DNA from: Streptomyces sp. 1-11
GTDB taxonomy: Bacteria; Actinomycetota; Actinomycetes; Streptomycetales; Streptomycetaceae
Direction: 5' to 3'
DNA length: 64,000 bases
Assembly: GCF_007176755.1 (NCBI RefSeq)
Contig: NZ_BJTV01000012.1
Span: forward strand, 1 to 64,000
In this document: in pieces, positions 56,388 to 63,986 of the stretch
Position numbering within the stretch: position 1 is the first letter of the stretch
How the letters are laid out: each line of letters opens with the position of its first letter
Made by a program: the position numbers and the translations under genes
Notes under the pieces: generated by a model
Told to the model about the DNA's origin: nothing
The model's input: only the letters and a program-made list of their open reading frames with translations
Databases searched by the model: none

Positions 56388-56970
56388 GCGGGGTGCGGCC
56401 GAGCCAGGCCGCGAGCCTTTCGTAGGCGCCGGCGCCCTCGGGGGCGTCGGCGCGGTCGGCGAACGGGGTGGCGGCGTCCCGGGGCCTCGTGTCGGGCAGC
56501 ACCCGGCGGGCGTTGGCGAGCGAGAACTCGGCCAGCTCCGGATCGAGCTCGAAGGGGTGGCCCAGGGCCTCGGCGAGGTCCCAGGTGTGGGTGACGATCT
56601 CCATCACATAGCCGGACAGCGCCGCGTGGCCGGGGACCTCGCCCCACGGCACGCGCACCGTCGTCACCATCCGCTCGTCGCCCTCCCAGGCCCTGAGCAC
56701 CCGGACCCTGACCTCGTCGTAGGCCGCCGCCCAGCCGTCGTCCGCGACGCCGTCGGTGGACGGGTCGACGGCGAGGCCGTCGCCGCCCTCGCCGACCACC
56801 GCGATCCGCCGGGTGCCGCCGACGACGTGGCCGAGCAGGCCGCGGACGTCGAACTCGGAACACGGGGTCGGCCTGCCGAGGTCCTCGGGGCGCACGGTCT
56901 TGATGAGCGCGGCCGCCTGCTCGGTGGCGCGGACGTAGTAGGGACGCGGGTCGGTGTACTCGTTCGTCAT
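56374..56970 (-). CDS. TIGR03086-type metal-binding protein (DinB/maleylpyruvate isomerase-like)
   Basis: A 198-residue protein of the mycothiol-dependent DinB-like superfamily. The family opener PTPCSEFDVRGLLGHVVGG is near residue 35 with the first metal His; EIVTHTWDLAEALG near 125 supplies two further His ligands. ATG 56970 follows GAGAGG. Reaction unknown. It is divergent from the WYL regulator, a pairing often seen in actinomycetes, so the WYL protein may control it. Confidence 0.9.
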   Translation of the reverse strand: MTNEYTDPRPYYVRATEQAAALIKTVRPEDLGRPTPCSEFDVRGLLGHVVGGTRRIAVVGEGGDGLAVDPSTDGVADDGWAAAYDEVRVRVLRAWEGDERMVTTVRVPWGEVPGHAALSGYVMEIVTHTWDLAEALGHPFELDPELAEFSLANARRVLPDTRPRDAATPFADRADAPEGAGAYERLAAWLGRTPLSRA

Positions 56971-57015
56971 GACATGCCTCTCGCTGAGTCGGTACGCCGA
57001 GCATCCCCGGATAAC

Positions 57016-57032
57016 CTGACATCCGCCGTCAG
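57016..57032. promoter_or_regulatory. Inverted repeat between DinB-type and WYL regulator genes
   Basis: CTGAC (57016-57020) and GTCAG (57028-57032) face each other across 7 bp, almost midway in the 101-bp divergent gap. Position suggests an operator shared by both promoters, probably for the WYL regulator itself. Confidence 0.4.
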
Positions 57033-57071
57033 CATTTGCGCGGACCGGGGACCCGGCGCGATCCTGGGCGC

Positions 57072-58073
57072 GTGAAGTCCGACCGGCTGCTGTCGATTCT
57101 GCTGCTCCTGCAGACCCGCGGCCGTGTTCCGGCGCGCGAACTGGCCGGCCGGCTGGAGGTGTCGGTCCGCACCATCTACCGCGACGTGGAGGCGCTCTCG
57201 GCGTCCGGGGTGCCCGTGTACGCCGAGCGCGGGCGGCACGGTGGCATCGAACTCCTCGCCGGTTTCCGCACCGACGTCACCGGCCTGACCGCGGACGAGT
57301 CCCGGGCGCTGTTCATCCTGGCCGCGCAGGGCGCCCACGCGGCGCTCGGTCTGGACACGGCCCTCGGCTCGGCGCTGCGCAAGGTGATGGCCGCGCTGCC
57401 CGCGCCGCACCGGCCCGCCGCCGAGGTCGCCAGCCGCCGCGTCCTGGTCGACGCCACCCGCTGGCTCAGCGGCCCGCAACAGGCCGTGGACCTGGAGGTG
57501 CTGCAGGACGCGGTCTTCTCCGACCGGCGGCTGCGGCTGCGCTACCGGCACAGCGGGGACCAGGAGCCGTCCGCGTACACCGTGGACCCCTACGGCCTGG
57601 TCGCCAAGGCCGGCGTCTGGTACCTGGTCGCCGACCGCCGCGGCGCGCCCCGGCTGTTCCGCGCCGACCGGGTGCGCTCGGCCCGGCTGCTCGACGATCC
57701 CGTGCGGCGGCGGCCCGGGGTCGAACTCGCCGACGCCTGGGAGGTGCTGCGCCGTCAGGTGGAGGACCGGCCGGGGGACGGCGTGGACGTCACCGTACGG
57801 GTCCGGCGCGAGCGCCTCGACATGTTCCGGCGCATGGCCGCCGCCCAGCTCACCGAGGTCTGCGACGACGACGGGGCGAGCGACTGGGTCACCGCCCGGC
57901 TGACGTACCCGGTGCTGCGCGCGGTGCGCCAACTGCTCGGGTTCTCCGACCAGGTGGAGCTCGTGGGACCGCCCGAGGCGCGCGCGGAACTGCTCCGGGC
58001 GGTCCGCTCCGTGACGGCCCTGTACCAGCAGCCCCGGCAGGACGGCCCGGACGGCGGCCCGGCCGCCGGGTGA
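57072..58073 (+). CDS. WYL-domain transcriptional regulator (YafY type)
   Basis: A 333-residue regulator. An HTH_11 domain fills residues 1-60 (SDRLLSILLLLQTRGRVPAR, VSVRTIYRDVEAL), followed by the WYL domain (about 140-220) with DPYGLVAKAGVWYLVADRRG, and a WCX C-terminal extension. WYL domains bind nucleic acids or small ligands. GTG 57072 is preceded by no strong ribosome site, and an upstream in-frame start at 57036 is possible. It is divergent from the DinB-type gene. Confidence 0.92.
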   Translation: MKSDRLLSILLLLQTRGRVPARELAGRLEVSVRTIYRDVEALSASGVPVYAERGRHGGIELLAGFRTDVTGLTADESRALFILAAQGAHAALGLDTALGSALRKVMAALPAPHRPAAEVASRRVLVDATRWLSGPQQAVDLEVLQDAVFSDRRLRLRYRHSGDQEPSAYTVDPYGLVAKAGVWYLVADRRGAPRLFRADRVRSARLLDDPVRRRPGVELADAWEVLRRQVEDRPGDGVDVTVRVRRERLDMFRRMAAAQLTEVCDDDGASDWVTARLTYPVLRAVRQLLGFSDQVELVGPPEARAELLRAVRSVTALYQQPRQDGPDGGPAAG

Positions 58074-58084
58074 GGCCGGGCGGG

Positions 58085-58711
58085 TCAGTCCAGCCAGTGG
58101 CGGCGGCCGACGCTGATGAGCCGCAACTGCCGCCGGGCGAGCGCGGTGACGCGCTCCCGCTCGTCCGCCGGGGCCTCCTGCGCCTCCAGGAAGAGGGAGG
58201 CGGTCAGCAGCATCTGGTCGACGTAGAGGTGCGCGAGCATCCCCAGGTCCTCGTCGTTCCAGCCGTGCGCCTGCGGGTCGTCGGCCAGCTCGGCCTTCAC
58301 CTCCTCGGCGAAGCGGGCCAGTTGGTCGCGGATGGCCTCGCGCACCGGCTGGACTCCGCCATGCCGTTCACGGGCGATGAAACGGACGTGCGCGGGGTAC
58401 CCGTCGACGTGGCGGGCGATCAGTTCGACGGCGCGCTTGATGCGTTCCTCGCTGTCGCCGGCCGCGGACACCGTCGTCCGCACCATCGGATGCAGGCTGC
58501 CCAGCGCCTCGTCGACCAGGGCCACACCGAGGTCGGCGGTGGAGCGGAAGTGCCGGTAGAAGGCGGTCGGAGCGACCCCGACGGCACGGGTGACCTCGCG
58601 CAGGCCGAGGCTGCTCAGGCTCTGCTCCTCCAGCAGCGCGAGCGCCGCGTCCAGGAACGCCTGCCGGGTCTTCTGCTTCTGGGCCTGCCGGACGCCGAGG
58701 GTGTGACTCAT
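58085..58711 (-). CDS. FabR-like TetR family regulator
   Basis: A 208-residue repressor-type protein. The HTH (RQAFLDAALALLEEQSLSSL, then LREVTRAVGVAPTAFYRHF) is at residues 15-60. The sequence runs parallel to E. coli FabR as I recall it: GVRxxQKxKTR near the start, APTxFYRHF, then LGxxxVDE, and RLISVGRRHW near the end. FabR controls unsaturated fatty-acid genes in response to the acyl pool. The gene is divergent from two small membrane-protein genes, and repeats of ACAACTGTT lie between them (58723-58803). Confidence 0.9.
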   Translation of the reverse strand: MSHTLGVRQAQKQKTRQAFLDAALALLEEQSLSSLGLREVTRAVGVAPTAFYRHFRSTADLGVALVDEALGSLHPMVRTTVSAAGDSEERIKRAVELIARHVDGYPAHVRFIARERHGGVQPVREAIRDQLARFAEEVKAELADDPQAHGWNDEDLGMLAHLYVDQMLLTASLFLEAQEAPADERERVTALARRQLRLISVGRRHWLD

Positions 58712-58722
58712 GTCATCCAGTT

Positions 58723-58803
58723 AACAACTGTTCTCCGGAATTGGAAAGCCGCGGGAAGCGCTAGACTCGAAGTCGGTGAACAACTGTTACTACAACTGTT
58801 CAC
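58723..58803. promoter_or_regulatory. ACAACTGTT repeats, candidate TetR operators
   Basis: AACAACTGTT at 58723-58732, again at 58779-58788, and TACAACTGTT at 58791-58800. The last two sit inside a longer inverted repeat, GTGAACA (58776-58782) facing TGTTCAC (58797-58803). One site is 12 bp before the regulator start, the pair is upstream of the divergent small genes. Confidence 0.6.
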
Positions 58804-58856
58804 CGAAAGTTCACAAGAGGACAACACGAGGCATCTCGGAGGGGGGATCTGATCCC

Positions 58857-59051
58857 ATGCTGTTCCTCGTCGCCGCACTCATGCTGCTCGGTGTCGTGCT
58901 GGGCACCGTCGCTCACGCGCCGCTGACCGTCACCGCCGCGGCGGCCGCCGTCATCGCCGTCTGGCTCGGCGTCTTCGCGATCCGCGAGCGCCACGGCCGC
59001 CGCCGCCACACCTCGGCCGACTGGCCGTCCGCACCGACTTCCAGGAGCTGA
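58857..59051 (+). CDS. Small membrane protein
   Basis: A 64-residue protein with two hydrophobic helices (LFLVAALMLLGVVLGTVA and TVTAAAAAVIAVWLGVFA) and a basic cytoplasmic tail (RERHGRRRH). ATG 58857 is 14 bp after GGAGG, farther than usual, but no better start exists. It is followed after 5 bp by a DUF4190 gene in the same direction and is downstream of the TetR operator pair. No family recognised. Confidence 0.7.
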   Translation: MLFLVAALMLLGVVLGTVAHAPLTVTAAAAAVIAVWLGVFAIRERHGRRRHTSADWPSAPTSRS

Positions 59052-59056
59052 GCACC

Positions 59057-59335
59057 ATGCAACTCACCGCGCCGGCCTCGGGTCGCACGGAGAACCGCCC
59101 GCGCACCCGGGACGCCGACGGCATGGCCGTGGCGTCCTTCATCCTCGGCCTGCTCGGGCTGCTCGTCCTCAACATCGTCCTCGGCCCGGTCGCCATCGTC
59201 CTGGCCGCCGTCGCCCTGTGGCGCGGCACGTCCCGCCGCGGCCGCGCCTTCCTGGGCCTGGCCCTGGGCGTCGCCGACCTGGCGGTCCTGGGCCTCGCGA
59301 TGGACCTGTCCCACACGGTGTCCTGGAGCCTGTGA
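59057..59335 (+). CDS. DUF4190-type small membrane protein
   Basis: A 92-residue protein: a polar N-terminal 22 residues, then two membrane helices (AVASFILGLLGLLVLNIVLG and GRAFLGLALGVADLAVLGLA) separated by ALWRGTSRRGRA, the typical DUF4190 arrangement. Function unknown. It is probably co-transcribed with the preceding gene, only 5 bp away, and may be controlled by the FabR-like regulator. Confidence 0.78.
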   Translation: MQLTAPASGRTENRPRTRDADGMAVASFILGLLGLLVLNIVLGPVAIVLAAVALWRGTSRRGRAFLGLALGVADLAVLGLAMDLSHTVSWSL

Positions 59336-59453
59336 GGCGTCCGGCCCGCCGCCGGCGCCGGCGTGTCGCCGCCCGGCGCGGACCCGGTGGGCGCTGGGGC
59401 GCACCCGGTGGCAGCCGAGGGAGCCGTACGGGAGCCGTAGAATCGGCGTCACC

Positions 59454-60623
59454 ATGGCTTACCTCGACCACGCCGCGACGACCCCGATGCTCCCGGAGGC
59501 GGCAGAGGCACTGACCGCCCAGCTGAGCATCACGGGCAACGCCTCCTCCCTCCACGCGTCCGGCCGCAGGGCCCGCCGCACGGTGGAGGAGTCCCGCGAG
59601 ACCCTCGCGGAGGCGCTGGGCGCCCGCCCCAGCGAGGTGGTGTTCACCTCGGGCGGCACCGAGGCCGACAACCTCGCGGTGAAGGGCCTGTACTGGGCCC
59701 GCCGCGCCGCCGACCCGGCCCGCACCCGGATCCTCGCCAGCCCCGTCGAGCACCACGCCGTCCTCGACGCCGTGCACTGGCTCGGCGAGCAGGAGGGCGC
59801 CACCGTCGAGTACCTGCCCGTCGACTCCCACGGCCGCGTCCACGCCGAGGCGCTGCGCGAGGCCATCGCCCGCGATCCCCGGGACGTCGCCCTGGCCACC
59901 GTGATGTGGGCCAACAACGAGATCGGCACCATCATGCCGGTGCGTGAACTGGCGGACGTCGCGGCCGAGTTCGACGTCCCGCTGCACGCGGACGCGGTGC
60001 AGGCCTTCGGCCAGGTGCCGGTCGGCTTCTCCGCCTCCGGACTCGCCGCGCTCACCGTGTCGGGCCACAAGATCGGCGGCCCGTACGGCATCGGCGCGCT
60101 GCTCCTCGGCCGCGAGTACACCCCGGTGCCCGTCCTGCACGGCGGCGGTCAGGAACGCCATGTGCGCTCCGGCACCCTCGACGTGCCCGCCGTGGCCTCC
60201 TTCGCGGTGGCCGGCCGGCTCGCCGCCGAGCGGCGCGAGTGGTTCGCCCGGGAGATCGGCGCCCTGCGGGACCAGTTGGTGGACGCCGTCCGTACGGCCG
60301 TGCCGGACGCGATCCTCGGCGGCGACCCGGCACCCGGCGGCCGCCTCCCGGCCAACGCCCACTTCACCTTCCCCGGCTGCGAGGGCGACTCCCTGCTGCT
60401 GCTGCTCGACGCCCAGGGCATCGAGTGCTCCACCGGCTCCGCCTGCACCGCCGGCGTCGCCCAGCCCAGCCACGTCCTGCTCGCCACCGGAACCGACCCG
60501 GACCTGGCGCGCGGCACCCTGCGCTTCTCCCTCGGGCACACGTCCACGGAGGCGGACGTGGAAGCGGTCGCCGAGGCCATCGGCCCCGCGGTGAAACGCG
60601 CCCGGGCGGCCGGACTCAGCTGA
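59454..60623 (+). CDS. Cysteine desulfurase (IscS/NifS family)
   Basis: PLP enzyme that removes sulfur from cysteine as a persulfide. It has 389 residues. YLDHAATTPM opens the chain; the PLP lysine is about Lys206 in VSGHKIGGPYG; the persulfide Cys is about 331 in CSTGSACTAG. ATWKVMWANNEIG-like strand ANNEIGTIMPV is normal. It sits one gene away from mnmA, which needs exactly this sulfur, so tRNA thiolation is the probable main job; supply of sulfur to thiamine or iron-sulfur assembly is possible. A TPP riboswitch on the opposite strand reads toward its 3' end. Confidence 0.95.
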   Translation: MAYLDHAATTPMLPEAAEALTAQLSITGNASSLHASGRRARRTVEESRETLAEALGARPSEVVFTSGGTEADNLAVKGLYWARRAADPARTRILASPVEHHAVLDAVHWLGEQEGATVEYLPVDSHGRVHAEALREAIARDPRDVALATVMWANNEIGTIMPVRELADVAAEFDVPLHADAVQAFGQVPVGFSASGLAALTVSGHKIGGPYGIGALLLGREYTPVPVLHGGGQERHVRSGTLDVPAVASFAVAGRLAAERREWFAREIGALRDQLVDAVRTAVPDAILGGDPAPGGRLPANAHFTFPGCEGDSLLLLLDAQGIECSTGSACTAGVAQPSHVLLATGTDPDLARGTLRFSLGHTSTEADVEAVAEAIGPAVKRARAAGLS

Positions 60624-60656
60624 GGGGCGGGGCCCCGGCCCGGCGCACGCGAAAGA

Positions 60657-60838
60657 CCTACGAAACGGGTTCCCTTCGCCGGCATTGTCCGGATCAGGTG
60701 GCTGGGGGTCGCCTTCCGGTCCAGTCCCTGCGACCTTCAGGCCTCTCAGTCCTAGCGCCGACGTCGGCCCCGGCGGAAGCATCCTGCCTCTCGCGGAAGT
60801 CGGCTACGCCGCTGTGACTCCCTCACTCGTTCCGTAGG
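60657..60838 (-). promoter_or_regulatory. TPP (thiamine pyrophosphate) riboswitch, antisense-facing, no downstream gene
   Basis: Read on the minus strand: P1 is CCTACGGAACGAGT (60825-60838) with its near-perfect partner at 60657-60670; GGGAGTC begins P2/P3; CTGAGAG is at 60743-60749; and the hallmark CACCTGATCCGG...AATGCCGGCGAAGGGA fills 60671-60700. P3 carries an extension of about 65 nt that folds on itself (GCCGAC/GTCGGC). The aptamer lies downstream of the amidase stop and points into the 3' end of the oppositely oriented cysteine desulfurase gene; no minus-strand gene follows for 1.9 kb. Confidence 0.85.
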
Positions 60839-60886
60839 CCTCTCTCAGGATAGAACCTCACCTGCCGGGCGAAAAAGGGGGCGAAC

Positions 60887-61540
60887 CTAGATTTTTCCGG
60901 ACGTCTGCCGCGCCCGTTCCACCAGCCCCATATAGCGCCGCCAGTCCCAGTGCGGCCCCGGATCCGTGTGGTCCGTCCCCGGCACCTGCGCGTGCCCGAT
61001 GACGTGCTCACGGTCGGCGGACATGCCGTACCGGGCGCAGATCGCGGCCGTCAGCCGCGCCGACGCCGCGTACATCGCGTCCGTGAAGGACGAGGCGTCC
61101 TCCACGAAGCCCTCGTGCTCGATGCCGACGCTGCGCTCGTTGTACTCACGGTTGCCGGCGTGGAACGCCACGTCCAGCTCCCGTATGAGCTGGGTGACCC
61201 GCCCGTCCCGGCGCACGATGTAGTGCGCCGCCGCACCGTGCGCCGGGTCCTGGAAGGCCCGCACCGCGCTCTGATAACCGCCCTGCGTGACATGGACGAC
61301 GACCCGGTCGACGGGGTAGTCGTCGGGGCGGTCCGCGCCGCGGTAGTTCGCCGGGGAGGCCGCCGCCCAGCGCGCGCCCCGGAAGTCCACCGCACCCGCT
61401 ACCCGCGGCTTCTCCACCCCGGGCAGCCGCCACCACGCGTGGGACAGCTCCTGCCGGGCCAGCGCGGCGGTGCCCACGGCGGCCGCCAGCCCGCCGATCA
61501 GCAGCGCCCGCCGCCCCGGCCGCCGGTCCGTGTCGGTCAT
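60887..61540 (-). CDS. N-acetylmuramoyl-L-alanine amidase (Amidase_2), exported
   Basis: A 217-residue zinc amidase that cleaves the stem peptide from MurNAc. The N-terminus RRPGRRALLIGGLAAAVG looks like a Tat signal. Zinc ligands: the His in VVVHVTQGG, the His in GHAQVPGTDHTDPG, and the Glu in SVGIEHEGF near 135. ATG 61540 follows GGGGG at 5 bp; GTG 61546 is two codons upstream. It is divergent from mnmA and separates it from the cysteine desulfurase; the TPP riboswitch starts about 50 bp past its stop. Confidence 0.9.
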   Translation of the reverse strand: MTDTDRRPGRRALLIGGLAAAVGTAALARQELSHAWWRLPGVEKPRVAGAVDFRGARWAAASPANYRGADRPDDYPVDRVVVHVTQGGYQSAVRAFQDPAHGAAAHYIVRRDGRVTQLIRELDVAFHAGNREYNERSVGIEHEGFVEDASSFTDAMYAASARLTAAICARYGMSADREHVIGHAQVPGTDHTDPGPHWDWRRYMGLVERARQTSGKI

Positions 61541-61633
61541 GGCCACCCCCGCCTCGTGCCTGTCCCGTCCGCTGTGATCGTCAACGGATGCGCGACGGCC
61601 GGGGTTCCCGCGGCCCCTTACCCTGGAAGGGTT

Positions 61634-62758
61634 ATGACTGAGACCTCGCAGCGCCCCCTCCGCGTCCTCGCCGCCATGTCCGGCGGCGTCGACTCCGCCG
61701 TCGCCGCCGCGCGCGCCGCGGAAGCCGGGCACGACGTCACCGGCGTCCACCTCGCGCTCTCCGCGAACCCGCAATCCTTCCGCACCGGCGCGCGGGGCTG
61801 TTGCACCATCGAGGACTCGCGCGACGCCCGCCGCGCCGCCGACGTCATCGGCATCCCGTTCTACGTCTGGGACCTCGCCGACCGTTTCCGCGAGGACGTC
61901 GTCGAGGACTTCGTCGCCGAGTACGAGGCCGGCCGCACGCCCAACCCCTGCCTGCGCTGCAACGAGAAGATCAAGTTCGCCGCGCTGCTGGACAAGGCGC
62001 TCGCCCTCGGCTTCGACGCCGTCTGCACCGGTCACTACGCCCAGGTGATCACGCGCGCGGACGGCTCGCGCGAGCTGCACCGCGCCTCCGACATGGCCAA
62101 GGACCAGTCGTACGTCCTCGGTGTGCTGGACGAGCGGCAGCTCGCCCACGCGCTGTTCCCGCTCGGCGACACCGTCACCACCAAGGACGAGATCCGCGCC
62201 GAGGCCGAGCGGCGGGGCCTCGCCGTCGCCAAGAAGCCCGACTCGCACGACATCTGCTTCATCGCCGACGGCGACACCCAGGGCTTCCTGGCGGGCCGGC
62301 TCGGTAAGGCCGAGGGGGACATCGTCGACGAGTCCGGCGCGGTCGTCGGCACCCACGAGGGCGCGTACGGCTTCACCATCGGCCAGCGCAAGGGCCTGCG
62401 CCTCGGCACCCCGGCCCCCGACGGCAAGCCGCGGTACGTCCTCGACATCTCCCCGGTGAACAACACGGTGACCGTCGGCCCGGCCGCCGCCCTGGACGTC
62501 ACCGCGCTCACCGCGGTCAAGCCGCGCTGGTGCGGCACCGCCCCGGCCGGCCCCGGCACCTACACCGCGCAGCTCCGCGCCCACGGCGGCGAGACCGAGG
62601 TGACGGCGGAACTCGCCGACGGCGCCCTGGAGGTGTCGTTCACCGAGCCGGTACGCGGCGTCGCCCCCGGCCAGGCGATCGTGCTGTACGACGGCACCCG
62701 CGTGGTCGGCTCGGCGACGATCGCCTCGACGGTGCGGGCGAAGGCCCCGGTGGCCTGA
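61634..62758 (+). CDS. mnmA: tRNA-specific 2-thiouridylase MnmA
   Basis: ATP-dependent enzyme that makes the 2-thio group on U34 of Lys, Glu and Gln tRNAs. It has 374 residues. The PP-loop AMSGGVDSAVAA is near residue 15; the catalytic cysteines are Cys106 (NPCLRCN) and Cys208 (SHDICFI). GQRKGLRLG near 260 and the C-terminal beta-barrel complete the fold. ATG 61634 follows GGAAGGG. Sulfur probably comes from the cysteine desulfurase at 59454. Confidence 0.97.
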   Translation: MTETSQRPLRVLAAMSGGVDSAVAAARAAEAGHDVTGVHLALSANPQSFRTGARGCCTIEDSRDARRAADVIGIPFYVWDLADRFREDVVEDFVAEYEAGRTPNPCLRCNEKIKFAALLDKALALGFDAVCTGHYAQVITRADGSRELHRASDMAKDQSYVLGVLDERQLAHALFPLGDTVTTKDEIRAEAERRGLAVAKKPDSHDICFIADGDTQGFLAGRLGKAEGDIVDESGAVVGTHEGAYGFTIGQRKGLRLGTPAPDGKPRYVLDISPVNNTVTVGPAAALDVTALTAVKPRWCGTAPAGPGTYTAQLRAHGGETEVTAELADGALEVSFTEPVRGVAPGQAIVLYDGTRVVGSATIASTVRAKAPVA

Positions 62759-62791
62759 GCCCGCACGCCCCCGGGCGCCCGGCGGCGTGTC

Positions 62792-62810
62792 GGGCCGGCC
62801 CCGCCGGCCC
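62792..62810. terminator. Terminator between mnmA and XRE-type gene
   Basis: GGGCCGGC (62792-62799), 3-nt loop, GCCGGCCC (62803-62810). The hairpin reaches the stop codon of the convergent gene. Confidence 0.65.
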
Positions 62811-63742
62811 TACTCCCAGTCCCAGGTCACGCCCACGTGCCCGGGGCGGATCTCGGGCTCCACGATGTGCACCGTGCCGTGCGCGTTCAGCGTGAGGTCG
62901 CCGAGGAACTCGGGCGGCGCCTGCACGCTGGTCCGCCCGGACCGCCGGCACCGCACCGGCAGGGCCGCCCGGTCGAAGGCGACCTGCAGCACGTAGGCGC
63001 CGCCCGCGTAGGTGAAGCCCCGGTAGTACTCGTTGCTCGGCCCGCCCGTGCCGTCCTCGAAGCGGTACCGCAGCACCGCCGTCTCACCCGCCGCGAGCCG
63101 TGCGTCGAACAGCAGCTCCACGGCCAGCATTCCGGCGTCCGGCGCCCGCCGAACCCGCCCGACCCGGCAGTTCTCCAGACCCACCGCCCGCATCCGCGCG
63201 GTGTCGCAGCCCCGCTCGCCGCAGTGGATGGCGACGTAGCGGTCCATGCCGTCGCGGTGCGCCCGCACCACGTGCTCGGCCTCGCGGCTGGCCAGCCGCC
63301 GGTCGGCGCCGATCCGCACCCGCTCGTACTGCAGCACGGTGTGCAAGCCGCCGTCGCTCGGCGCCTCCAGCTCGGCGAGCAGCCGTTCCAGCGCCGAGTC
63401 GGGGCCGAGCAGCATCCGGAACGGCCGGGCCACCGGCTGGTCGGCCGGGGCTCGCGGTCCGAGCAGCCGGGTCAGGGCGTGCTCCGGCAGTTCCAGCACC
63501 TCTTCCAGCGCGGTCACCGCGCGCAGCGACTCGGGCCGTTCCGGCCGGCGGACGCCGCGCTGCCAGTAACTGAGGCTGGTGACGCCCACGCTGACGCCGC
63601 GTTGCTCCAGCCGGTGGCGCACCCGGTGCAGCGCCAGCCCGCGGGCCGCCAGCGCCGCCCGCAGGGCCACCGCGAAGGGGCCGGTGCGCAGCGCCTCGGC
63701 GAGCCGTGCCTCCGCGTCCGATCCGGCGGGCTGTGCCTTCAC
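62810..63742 (-). CDS. XRE-type HTH protein with C-terminal beta-rich domain
   Basis: A 310-residue protein. An HTH of the lambda-Cro type is near residues 35-80 (RGVSVGVTSLSYWQRGVRRP, RAVTALEEVLELP). The long C-terminal part (about 110-310) holds VLQYERVRIGADRR and ETAVLRYRFEDG, and ends GHVGVTWDWE; I do not recognise it. GTG 63742, with GAGGGAGG upstream. A perfect 12-bp palindrome lies 26 bp upstream, so autoregulation is plausible. Confidence 0.78.
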   Translation of the reverse strand: MKAQPAGSDAEARLAEALRTGPFAVALRAALAARGLALHRVRHRLEQRGVSVGVTSLSYWQRGVRRPERPESLRAVTALEEVLELPEHALTRLLGPRAPADQPVARPFRMLLGPDSALERLLAELEAPSDGGLHTVLQYERVRIGADRRLASREAEHVVRAHRDGMDRYVAIHCGERGCDTARMRAVGLENCRVGRVRRAPDAGMLAVELLFDARLAAGETAVLRYRFEDGTGGPSNEYYRGFTYAGGAYVLQVAFDRAALPVRCRRSGRTSVQAPPEFLGDLTLNAHGTVHIVEPEIRPGHVGVTWDWE

Positions 63743-63767
63743 CAAGGGAGCCTCCCTCCGCTCCGTC

Positions 63768-63922
63768 GTGAACGTTCACTTCCCGGACCGCGGCCGGGCC
63801 GAGGGCGCCGCGATGTTACCAGCGGCGAGAGCCGTGCCGTTCACAGTCGTACGCGGTCCGTTCACACGGGGGTCCGGAGGGAGACGGCGGGCGTTGACCA
63901 TGGGCCGGTGCTCCCCGATGCT
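63768..63922. promoter_or_regulatory. Palindrome, GTTCAC repeats and promoter before the right-edge gene
   Basis: GTGAACGTTCAC (63768-63779) is a perfect palindrome. GTTCAC recurs at 63839-63844 and 63860-63865, 21 bp apart. TTGACC (63894-63899), 17 bp, then GATGCT (63917-63922) is a fair rightward promoter. Confidence 0.5.
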
Positions 63923-63986
63923 CGTCGGCGAGCGCCAGGACGGGCTCCCTCCGCCCGCCCCGACCTCTCAGCAGGGAGGAAACGCC

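Noticed and set aside
58776..58856. Upstream GTG for the small membrane protein (would add residues NNCYYNC)
   Set aside because: The extension runs through the ACAACTGTT operator repeats and has no ribosome site.
60149..60685. A minus-strand frame starting with the ATG inside the TPP aptamer
   Set aside because: It looks attractive as the riboswitch target but the protein is Ser/Arg/Pro-rich, has no motif, and lies wholly opposite the cysteine desulfurase. Kept only as a hypothesis under the riboswitch finding.
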